Source: CALCLY01 sp900552775 (GTDB lineage: Bacteria > Bacillota > Clostridia > UMGS1883 > UMGS1540). From it: 60,106 nucleotides of DNA. Shown here one piece after another: positions 18,050 to 24,416 of this stretch. The notes under the pieces were generated by a model that was given only the letters and a program-made list of their open reading frames with translations, was not told the origin of the DNA and searched no databases. Position 1 is the stretch's first letter. Each line of letters starts with the position of its first letter. The translations under genes were made by a program, and so were the position numbers. Location of the stretch: assembly GCA_937966555.1 (NCBI GenBank), contig CALCLY010000008.1, forward strand, positions 1-60,106. The letters run 5' to 3'.

Positions 18050-18323
18050 AATATCCTTTAAGCGCTTCGTTTAACGCACTGCCGCTTGACGAGTGACAGT
18101 GCATTAAACATGCTCCTGTCTTTTCCGCCTGCTGTGACGCGGTCATAACCATTTTATGTGCCACGGTACCGGTGAAAACCACCACCATATCAGGACTGCC
18201 TATCTGATTTTTAAAATTTGCCGGACATTGTGTGAAAACCTTACACTTACAGCCGTATTTTTTACATATTTCTTTATATTTGCAGTGCATTCTGTCATGA
18301 CCGCCAACAATAACTATACTCAT
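18033..18323 (-). CDS. DUF2325 domain protein
   Basis: 96-residue protein that is entirely a DUF2325 domain: MSIVIVGGHDRMHCKYKEIC, then DMVVVFTGTVAHKMV and CLMHCHSSSGSALNEAL. Cysteines and histidines are conserved in this family, which is often found near iron-uptake genes and DtxR-type regulators. Function is unknown; metal or redox sensing is a guess. GGGAGAG lies before the ATG. It has its own consensus promoter with an inverted repeat at the transcription start resembling an IdeR/DtxR operator, which suggests control by iron or manganese. Confidence 0.85.
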   Translation of the reverse strand: MSIVIVGGHDRMHCKYKEICKKYGCKCKVFTQCPANFKNQIGSPDMVVVFTGTVAHKMVMTASQQAEKTGACLMHCHSSSGSALNEALKGYFGDRK

Positions 18324-18350
18324 TTTGTCTCTCCCGATTATTATTTTTGA

Positions 18351-18370
18351 GTTAGTTCAGTCTAACTAAC
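18351..18370 (-). promoter_or_regulatory. Inverted-repeat operator resembling a DtxR/IdeR box
   Basis: GTTAGTT-N6-AACTAAC lies right at the expected transcription start of the DUF2325 gene. On the minus strand it reads TTAGTTAGACTGAACTAA, close to the IdeR/DtxR consensus TTAGGTTAGSCTAACCTAA, so repression by a metal-bound DtxR-family protein is likely. Confidence 0.6.
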
Positions 18371-18377
18371 TGTATTT

Positions 18378-18406
18378 ATTTTACAACATATTATCTTATT
18401 TGTCAA
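18378..18406 (-). promoter_or_regulatory. Sigma-A promoter of the DUF2325 gene
   Basis: TTGACA (18401-18406), a 17-base spacer and TAAAAT (18378-18383) on the minus strand. Confidence 0.8.
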
Positions 18407-18415
18407 CAGTTTTTA

Positions 18416-18444
18416 TTGACAAAATACTTTGCATAAAGTAAAAT
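18416..18444 (+). promoter_or_regulatory. Sigma-A promoter of the acetyltransferase remnant
   Basis: TTGACA (18416-18421), a 17-base spacer and TAAAAT (18439-18444) on the plus strand, back-to-back with the DUF2325 promoter. GAAGGTGA follows as a ribosome site. Confidence 0.78.
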
Positions 18445-18464
18445 AATAACGAAGGTGATTTGTT

Positions 18465-18551
18465 TTGAATAATACTAGTATAAGAATTGCAGCTGAATCC
18501 GATGCCGCTGCAATTGCGGCGATATATGCGCCATATGTGGAAAACACTGCA
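18465..18551 (+). pseudogene. 5' remnant of a GNAT (phosphinothricin-type) acetyltransferase
   Basis: With promoter, ribosome site and TTG start intact, the frame begins with RIAAESDAAAIAAIYAPYVE, the start of PAT-type GNAT N-acetyltransferases (normally about 170 residues). After residue 29 (NTA) the match stops and the frame runs into the antisense of the EamA gene, where it reaches a chance stop at 18764. A deletion or inversion joint near 18551 therefore removed the rest of the enzyme. Confidence 0.65.
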
Positions 18552-18563
18552 AGAATCCGTAAG

Positions 18564-19415
18564 CTACAGCACCGCCAGCATAATTCCCGCAATTATCACC
18601 GCGGCGCAAACAAGCTTTTTCAAGATATTTTTCTCTTTAAAAACAAATTTTCCGATAAGTATGGAAATTACCGCGGAGCTTTGTTTTACAAGAGTCATAA
18701 TTGTCACTGTGCTTTCGGGGTCGGAATTTGCAATAAAAAGCAGTCTGTCTCCGAGCACCAATGAAAAACTCAGCACATAAATCCACGGATCACGCACCGC
18801 TTCTTTAATTCTGAAATCAACTTTTTTAATTAAAATATAAGCTAAGTACATAAACGCCAGTATGCCCATGAACCAAAACTGAAGCGCAGAGCTTGTCACA
18901 TCGAACGAAGACATGATATATTTGTCTAGCGTCTCCGACATGGCATTAAGCAAACACGAGAGCACGGCAAATCCAATATATTTTATGCTGTAATGCTCGC
19001 TTTCTCTGGATTTTTTGCTGTTGGCAAAGTAAAGTCCTGCCGCAATAAGCAAAAGGCTTGCCATGCCGCGCAGAGTTACGGAATCCCCAAAAAAAACAAT
19101 GCCCATAAGCGTTGCAAATATAACCCTTGACATATCCGTGAGGCTGTATATGCTCACGGGTATTTTTTCTATAGCCGCAAAAGACAGAAGCCACCCTGCG
19201 AAAAGCGCGGCGGATTTTATGAATACAAGAAACAAAAAATACGGCGTGACATTGAAAACACCGTGAGATGTTACGGCGGTCATGATAAACCCCAAAAATG
19301 TGTATGTAAAAAGTGCCGTCATAACGTTTGTCCGTTTCAAAACACTTTTCTTTATCGGATCTCTTGTACCGCGCAAAATTCCGTATAACAGTATGTAAAT
19401 AATCCAGATTTTCAA
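18564..19415 (-). CDS. EamA-family (DMT) transporter
   Basis: 283-residue membrane protein with about ten hydrophobic segments in two EamA repeats. The first repeat ends with SLTDMSRVIFATLMGIVFFGD, and the second with TLVKQSSAVISILIGKFVFKE and a normal C-terminus. It belongs to the drug/metabolite transporter superfamily; substrate unknown. The TTG at 19415 is preferred because GGAATGGAG ends six bases before it and homologues start near KIWIIY; ATGs at 19427 and 19442 are possible. It follows the PHP gene by a few bases, so they are probably co-transcribed. The GNAT remnant abuts its 3' end. Confidence 0.82.
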   Translation of the reverse strand: MKIWIIYILLYGILRGTRDPIKKSVLKRTNVMTALFTYTFLGFIMTAVTSHGVFNVTPYFLFLVFIKSAALFAGWLLSFAAIEKIPVSIYSLTDMSRVIFATLMGIVFFGDSVTLRGMASLLLIAAGLYFANSKKSRESEHYSIKYIGFAVLSCLLNAMSETLDKYIMSSFDVTSSALQFWFMGILAFMYLAYILIKKVDFRIKEAVRDPWIYVLSFSLVLGDRLLFIANSDPESTVTIMTLVKQSSAVISILIGKFVFKEKNILKKLVCAAVIIAGIMLAVL

Positions 19416-19445
19416 ATTAATCTCCATTCCTTTCGGAAACATGAA

Positions 19446-20195
19446 TCAGCCAAAATCAACAAGCGGCAATCCGAGTTTTGTTATTTTTTTATTTGCATTT
19501 ATAATTCGTTTTGGTAAGTAATCCTCCACGCGATGTCCGTCAAATCCCACACTTAGCTTTACTCCGCTTTTTTTAATAATTTCTGTAAGTACAGGGTTTT
19601 CAAGCGTACGTTTTACGTATTCGTGCTCATGATAGCCGTGAATACTGTCAAAATTCACATTCATTTCCCAAAAAATATTGCGGCGTGCCATTTCACTGAA
19701 GAAAGATAACTCGTCCACATCTTGTTCTTGAAGCAGTGACGGAATATCCGTATGCGCAATTCCAATATTTTTGCATCCATACTGCTCTGCATACTCAAAA
19801 AACCGAGTTATATCCGTCACATGTGTACAGGGATCATCCAAGTGCTCTATAAGGCAATAATCAAACCGAGATAGGTCAAGTCCTTTCGGAACATAAAGGT
19901 ATTCTTCATTTATTGTCGGTATCTCTATTCCTACTGCAATTCTTATTCTATCTGCATACTTTTCCTTAATAAGCGTCATATGGTCACAATATGCATTTAT
20001 CTTGCGCGCAAAGTCATTGTTCCTTATATTCACATCCGGATTCAAAGGCATTCCCTTTCTTTGCCCCGCTATACCGTATGCATGGTCGCATATCCCAAAA
20101 AAAGTGATTCCTCCGTTTCTTGCCGTTTCTATAATATCATACGGTGAATCCTTACCGCAAAAAGAATAATATGTATGTGAATGTAAATCCTGCAT
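19446..20195 (-). CDS. PHP-domain phosphoesterase (histidinol-phosphatase-like)
   Basis: 249 residues with the PHP fold motifs in order: DLHSHTYYSFCG at the N-terminus, FFGICDHAYG, AVGIEIP, IGIAHTDI and SVGFDGHRVEDY. These His/Asp/Glu sets bind two or three metal ions and hydrolyse phosphate esters. It resembles HisK-type histidinol phosphatases, but no histidine genes are nearby, so the substrate is open. The ATG at 20195 follows GAGGTGAG. It lies 10 bases after the cytidylate kinase fusion gene and before EamA, forming a likely three-gene operon. Confidence 0.82.
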   Translation of the reverse strand: MQDLHSHTYYSFCGKDSPYDIIETARNGGITFFGICDHAYGIAGQRKGMPLNPDVNIRNNDFARKINAYCDHMTLIKEKYADRIRIAVGIEIPTINEEYLYVPKGLDLSRFDYCLIEHLDDPCTHVTDITRFFEYAEQYGCKNIGIAHTDIPSLLQEQDVDELSFFSEMARRNIFWEMNVNFDSIHGYHEHEYVKRTLENPVLTEIIKKSGVKLSVGFDGHRVEDYLPKRIINANKKITKLGLPLVDFG

Positions 20196-20205
20196 AAAAC
20201 TCACC

Positions 20206-21561
20206 TCAGTTTCCTATCAACTCCGCAAAATCTTTCAGCATTTCCTCAAGTCTATACCCATCTAAATACTCTCTGAATGAACAGTATACGTTTTTGCCGC
20301 AGAGCATGTCCATGCACTCCAAAACCCTTCCGTCACCCTTGCCGAAGCGAACAGCTTCACCGTCTTTAGCATCGTTTATTCTCAAAAATGCAATATCGTC
20401 CGCAATTTCGTATTTTTTGATAACTTCACACGGATTTTCGCCGAGCAGAACATACTCGAGGGGATTAAATACAAGCCCCGTTCCGCCGTTTCTGAACCTT
20501 AAATAATCACGCAGCGTAAAATGTGTATATTTTGCACGCATCTCAAAAATAAGTTTTTTTCCCAGTTGATTTACACGCTCTGCCAGATGTTTTAAATCCG
20601 AGTCATTAAACCCTGCCGTAAGCGGAGAAAGACACAGCTTTACATATTCTATTCCCATAATATCAATATTTTTCAGCGCCTTTTCATATCTGTCATGTTC
20701 GGACGGAAACATGTTAACGGTGTATACCGAAATTTTCTGCCCGTTATCCGCAAGCTTTGCTTTGACGGTTTCCGCCTCATTTTCGCTCATATCCGCAGCG
20801 GGCTTTCCGAAAAAGCCGTCTTTTAATTCAACATTTTCAATGCCGAAAGAGTAATCGGAAAGGTTTTTAACTCTCACGCTTTTTTTGAACAGACCGCGCT
20901 TTACAATTTTCATAACCAAATTCAAAGATTCTTCAAGCGTTAAATCAGAGGTGTCGGCCAAAATTGCATCTTCGGCTTTTTTAAGCGGCGCTATTTTTCT
21001 TTCGCTGTCATTTTTATCGCGGAATTTCATGTCAGAAAGAACATCTTCAAACGAAACGTCCTCTCCCTTTTTCAGAAGCTCCGCAAGTCTGCGCTGTGCA
21101 CGTATTTCCACATCGGCAGTGAGAAAAATTTTTATGTTTGCGTTCGGCAGAACAAAGCTGCCGATATCTCTGCCGTCCATCAAAACATCCTGTCTTTCGG
21201 CAATATTTCTCTGAAGCTCCAAAAGCTTTGTTCTCACCGCGGGAATTGTTCCCACATCCGAGGCACCGACCGAAACTTCAGGGGTTCTGATTTTACCCGA
21301 AACATCCTCACCGTTTAGCAAAACATTTAAAGTCCCGCCGTTCTCTTTTAAATCTATATCAATCTCGGGCAAAAACTTTTCCACGCTTTTGGCGTCTTTC
21401 GTATCACCGCCGCGGCTTAAAACATAATAAGCCAGTGCACGAAACATTGCGCCCGTATCTATATATAAAAGTCCGAGTTCTTTTGAGATATATTTTGAAA
21501 TTGTACTTTTTCCGGCACCTGCCGGTCCGTCAATCGCAACACTGAATCTGTCTTTATTCAT
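20206..21561 (-). CDS. cmk: Cytidylate kinase fused to a degenerate TIM-barrel (sugar isomerase/epimerase-like) domain
   Basis: 451 residues, about twice the usual 220. Residues 1 to about 222 are a complete cytidylate kinase: P-loop GPAGAGKST (12-20), IDTGAMFRALAYY, DGRDIGSFVLPNA and the lid RDKNDSERKIAPL. It phosphorylates CMP and dCMP. From about residue 230 a second domain resembles the xylose-isomerase-like TIM barrel, with NVELKDGFFGKPAADMSEN, GLVFNPLEYVLLGENP and RINDAKDGEAVRFGKGDG. Its metal-ligand positions look altered: the usual FDP is FNP and the usual HxKD is RIND. A regulatory or scaffold role is therefore more likely than catalysis. There is no stop or gap between the domains. 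GGGAGA precedes the ATG at 21561. Confidence 0.88.
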   Translation of the reverse strand: MNKDRFSVAIDGPAGAGKSTISKYISKELGLLYIDTGAMFRALAYYVLSRGGDTKDAKSVEKFLPEIDIDLKENGGTLNVLLNGEDVSGKIRTPEVSVGASDVGTIPAVRTKLLELQRNIAERQDVLMDGRDIGSFVLPNANIKIFLTADVEIRAQRRLAELLKKGEDVSFEDVLSDMKFRDKNDSERKIAPLKKAEDAILADTSDLTLEESLNLVMKIVKRGLFKKSVRVKNLSDYSFGIENVELKDGFFGKPAADMSENEAETVKAKLADNGQKISVYTVNMFPSEHDRYEKALKNIDIMGIEYVKLCLSPLTAGFNDSDLKHLAERVNQLGKKLIFEMRAKYTHFTLRDYLRFRNGGTGLVFNPLEYVLLGENPCEVIKKYEIADDIAFLRINDAKDGEAVRFGKGDGRVLECMDMLCGKNVYCSFREYLDGYRLEEMLKDFAELIGN

Positions 21562-21617
21562 AAAAATCTCCCTTCCGCCAAGCATAATGCAAGTTTATTT
21601 CACGTCAGTACGGTTTT

Positions 21618-22028
21618 TCAGACGGCTCTGTGTGCCGCCGCTATAGCCATATCGTTCAGATGCAGCAATCCTATACCTATAAAAACGCACACACTTATAT
21701 GCTCGCGGTACCTCGAAACCGCAATTTTCCCGCCGACGTTAAGTCCCATTGCTTTTGACGAAAGCTGCGACAAAGCATCTCTTGCAGCTCCCGCAACGGA
21801 ACCTTCTTCGTTGTGCGCTGTACCTATAATATCTTCTCTTCTTGCCGCAACAACAATTCTCTCAATAATTTTTCCCACCGAGGACGAAAACTCCCCTCCG
21901 AAATCCACCGCAGCTGTTTTAATACCTGCATCCGCAAATTTTTTTTTAAGGGTATTTTCGCTGTCTCTGTCCTGCGTAAGTGCCAGCTTAACTGCCGCTA
22001 TGCACACTTCACGGCTTCCGTACTCCAT
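21618..22028 (-). CDS. hutP: HutP family RNA-binding regulator
   Basis: 136 residues matching the clostridial HutP family along its whole length: VGKIIERIVVAARREDII, then the glycine-rich middle and the typical end HISVCVFIGIGLLHLNDMA. In Bacillus HutP binds L-histidine and magnesium, then binds hut leader RNA to prevent termination. No histidine-use genes are in this window, so its target lies elsewhere. The ATG at 22028 is taken because GGAATGGAG ends six bases before it, downstream of a small hairpin (22044-22059) also seen before two other genes. Earlier in-frame ATGs lack ribosome sites. Confidence 0.85.
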   Translation of the reverse strand: MEYGSREVCIAAVKLALTQDRDSENTLKKKFADAGIKTAAVDFGGEFSSSVGKIIERIVVAARREDIIGTAHNEEGSVAGAARDALSQLSSKAMGLNVGGKIAVSRYREHISVCVFIGIGLLHLNDMAIAAAHRAV

Positions 22029-22059
22029 TTTAATCTCCATTCCGCCGTTGCGCTCCGGC
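22029..22059 (-). promoter_or_regulatory. Start-proximal hairpin motif, copy 1 (before hutP)
   Basis: On the minus strand GCCG, an eight-base loop GAGCGCAA and CGGC are followed at once by GGAATGGAG, six bases and the ATG. The same geometry is found at 27814 and 28860. Confidence 0.55.
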
Positions 22060-22080
22060 ATAAATAATAATTAAAATTAA

Positions 22081-22107
22081 TCTTCTTTAGCGCAAAAATA
22101 AAGAAGA
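22081..22107 (-). terminator. Weak terminator-like hairpin
   Basis: TCTTCTTTA and TAAAGAAGA pair over a nine-base loop between the flavoprotein gene and hutP. The stem is AT-rich and the following tract only partly T-rich. Confidence 0.4.
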
Positions 22108-22130
22108 CTGCCTGAATATGTTCATGTATC

Positions 22131-23336
22131 TTAAATACTGTTTCCGGCTGCATACCCGGTAGAATACGCAATCTGCAAGTTATATCCGCCCGTGTAAGCC
22201 GAAACGTCTATAATTTCACCGGCAAAGTAAAGTTCCTTCACTATTTTGCTTTCCATAGTTTTGGGGTTTATCTCATGAGTGCTTATGCCGCCCGATGTTA
22301 CTATAGCTTCATCTATAGGTCTTGCTCCGTAAACGTGAATTTTAAATTCTTTTAAAAGCAACACAATATTGTGGCGCTCCGCACGTGTTATTTCACAGCA
22401 TTTTTTTCTTAAATCAACGCCCGTAAGCTCCGCAAAAGGTTCAATAAGCTTCTTGGGCAAAAGCCTGTCAAGTGAATTTATATAGTCGCGTCTGCTGTAC
22501 TCTTCAAAATCTCTCAAAAGTCTTTTGTCAAGCTCTTGCTCCGACAACGCCGGTTTTAAGTCTATCACGGCAAACAGATTTTTCGAGTTTTTCAAATGGC
22601 AGCTTGCACTGAGCACAATAGGACCGCTGATTCCGAAATGAGTAAAAATCATTTCTCCGAAGTCCGAATACAGAACCTCATCTTTGTCGCGAAGCTTAAA
22701 ACCGATATTTTTAAGACTTAGCCCCATAAGTCTGCGGCAAATTTTTGTGTCTGCGCAAAGAGGTACAAGCGACGGTGTTAGCGGTGTCACTGTATGTCCA
22801 AGCATTTCCGCCATCTTAAATCCGTCTCCCTTGGAACCCGTCTGCGGATAACTCACTCCGCCCGTGGCAAGCACCGCCGCATCGCACGGGCGCACCCTTC
22901 CGCCGTACTCCAGAATGCCGCATACACGTCCGTTTTCGGTTAAAATCTTTTTAACTCTTGCGCGCCTTGCTTCAACTCCGGCATTTTTCAGCGCACGCAT
23001 AAGTGCCGTAACAACAGACGGCGCACTGTCGTTTTGAGGAAAAACTCTCATGCCTCGTTCAATCTTTGTAGGCACCCCGATTTTTTCAAAAAAGTCTATA
23101 GCATCATAATTCGAAAATCCGTGCAGGGCGCTGTATAAAAACTCTGGATTTCTAATGATATTATCCATAATATCGTCACCGGCATTTGTTATGTTGCATC
23201 TTCCTTTGCCGGTTATCTTCATTTTTTTCCCGAGTGTGTCATTTTGTTCAAGCAGCAAAACACTGTGTCCCTTTTCCGCTGCGCGAAGCGACGCCATAAT
23301 TCCGGCAGGACCTCCTCCCACAGTTATTACTCTCAT
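22131..23336 (-). CDS. HI0933/YhiN-family flavoprotein oxidoreductase
   Basis: 401-residue FAD/NAD(P)-binding protein. The N-terminal dinucleotide motif GGGPAGIMASLRAAEKG is followed by the family hallmark GKKMKITGKGRCNITNAG, and the end has GEIIDVSAYTGGYNLQIAYSTG. Annotated names include aminoacetone oxidase and BaiN-like, but the physiological substrate is unclear. The start overlaps the stop of the upstream methyltransferase (ATGA), and AAGGGAG serves as ribosome site, so both are co-translated. Confidence 0.88.
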   Translation of the reverse strand: MRVITVGGGPAGIMASLRAAEKGHSVLLLEQNDTLGKKMKITGKGRCNITNAGDDIMDNIIRNPEFLYSALHGFSNYDAIDFFEKIGVPTKIERGMRVFPQNDSAPSVVTALMRALKNAGVEARRARVKKILTENGRVCGILEYGGRVRPCDAAVLATGGVSYPQTGSKGDGFKMAEMLGHTVTPLTPSLVPLCADTKICRRLMGLSLKNIGFKLRDKDEVLYSDFGEMIFTHFGISGPIVLSASCHLKNSKNLFAVIDLKPALSEQELDKRLLRDFEEYSRRDYINSLDRLLPKKLIEPFAELTGVDLRKKCCEITRAERHNIVLLLKEFKIHVYGARPIDEAIVTSGGISTHEINPKTMESKIVKELYFAGEIIDVSAYTGGYNLQIAYSTGYAAGNSI

Positions 23337-24058
23337 TTACCATGCTCCCTTAAAACATAAAAAATTCTTTCGCTCTTCTTATTTGACGGCGCAAAAGTAA
23401 ACGCATCAAAAGCGCCGAGCGGAATAAGTCCCGCCTGCCGCGCCGCCGAAAATATTTCATCTTCGGAATATGCGCGCTGCGTCTGTTCCTCAACAATTCT
23501 TTTATATAAAGTTCCCTGTTTTTCAAAAAAGTTCAGACGCATATCCAAAAAACCGTCTTCAAAACAGTTTTCCCAAGCGTAAAATACATCATTTTCCTCA
23601 TACACAAGCGTATTGTTTCCGAGAATCTCCGAAAGCTTGTAGTATGAACTTATGTCAAATACAAAAATACCGTTCGGGTCAAGATAGTTATTTACAAGTT
23701 CAAAAACACGCAGAAGTTCTCCGTCCTCAAGCAAATAATTTATGCAGTCAAGCGAGCTCACCGCGGCTCCCACCGTCCCGTAAAGTTCAAAATCAGTCAT
23801 ATCCTGATTGAGATAAAGAATATCGGGATCTTTTTCGCGCGCACGCATCAGCATATCGTAAGATGCGTCAACTCCTATCATGTCGTATCCGTCTTTTTTC
23901 AAAAGAGAAGTCAAAGACCCCGTTCCGCATCCCAAATCCAGCAAAAGCTCGGGTTTTTTCCCGAGAAATCTGTCAAAAATCTTATTGTAATATGAAACAA
24001 ATTTGCTGTAATCCGCGTCAATGAGTTTGTCGTAAACTTCGGAAAAATCATTGTACAT
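23333..24058 (-). CDS. Class I SAM-dependent methyltransferase
   Basis: 241 residues beginning MYNDFSEVYDKLIDADYSK, typical of a group of Bacillota methyltransferases. Motif I LLDLGCGTGSL is around residues 37-47, then DMIGVDASYDML and SSLDCINYLL. Its substrate is unknown. The ATG at 24058 overlaps the 3' end of the YerC-like gene by 11 bases; a longer N-terminus reading into that gene is rejected. The gene sits in an overlapping run yerC-like, methyltransferase, flavoprotein. Confidence 0.83.
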   Translation of the reverse strand: MYNDFSEVYDKLIDADYSKFVSYYNKIFDRFLGKKPELLLDLGCGTGSLTSLLKKDGYDMIGVDASYDMLMRAREKDPDILYLNQDMTDFELYGTVGAAVSSLDCINYLLEDGELLRVFELVNNYLDPNGIFVFDISSYYKLSEILGNNTLVYEENDVFYAWENCFEDGFLDMRLNFFEKQGTLYKRIVEEQTQRAYSEDEIFSAARQAGLIPLGAFDAFTFAPSNKKSERIFYVLREHGK

Positions 24059-24347
24059 CTTTATCCATTCTGTCAAGTACAAGCTTATATCCTTCCGCGC
24101 CTTTTTTTGTAAGAAAGCCCGAAACACGGGATATTGTTGCGCTGCTTGCGGCAGTTTCCTCCTCAATTTCGTTATACGCTCTTTTTTTAGTCAGCATCTC
24201 TGCAACACGCAGTCTCTGTGCCATTGCGGCAAGTTCGTTTTTTGTGCACAGATCAAAAAGGAATCTGCGGACCTCTTCTTCCGATTCAAGCACGGTGAAC
24301 GCCTTATATAAACTTTTCAGCTGTTTCTCATTTAATTCTATCTTCAT
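24048..24347 (-). CDS. YerC/YecD family TrpR-like DNA-binding protein
   Basis: 99 residues of the TrpR-like YerC family: LYKAFTVLESEEEVRRFL, FLFDLCTKNELAAMAQRL and the helix-turn-helix YNEIEEETAASSATISRVSG. In Bacillus YerC is a small DNA-binding regulator of unsettled role; no tryptophan genes are near. GGTGATAAA precedes the ATG at 24347, and length with this start equals the family norm. It overlaps the methyltransferase gene. Confidence 0.85.
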   Translation of the reverse strand: MKIELNEKQLKSLYKAFTVLESEEEVRRFLFDLCTKNELAAMAQRLRVAEMLTKKRAYNEIEEETAASSATISRVSGFLTKKGAEGYKLVLDRMDKDVQ

Positions 24348-24416
24348 TTTATCACCCGAAATACATTTATTTACTTTAATTATAACATATATCTGCGAAA
24401 AAGACAACCTGCGGAA

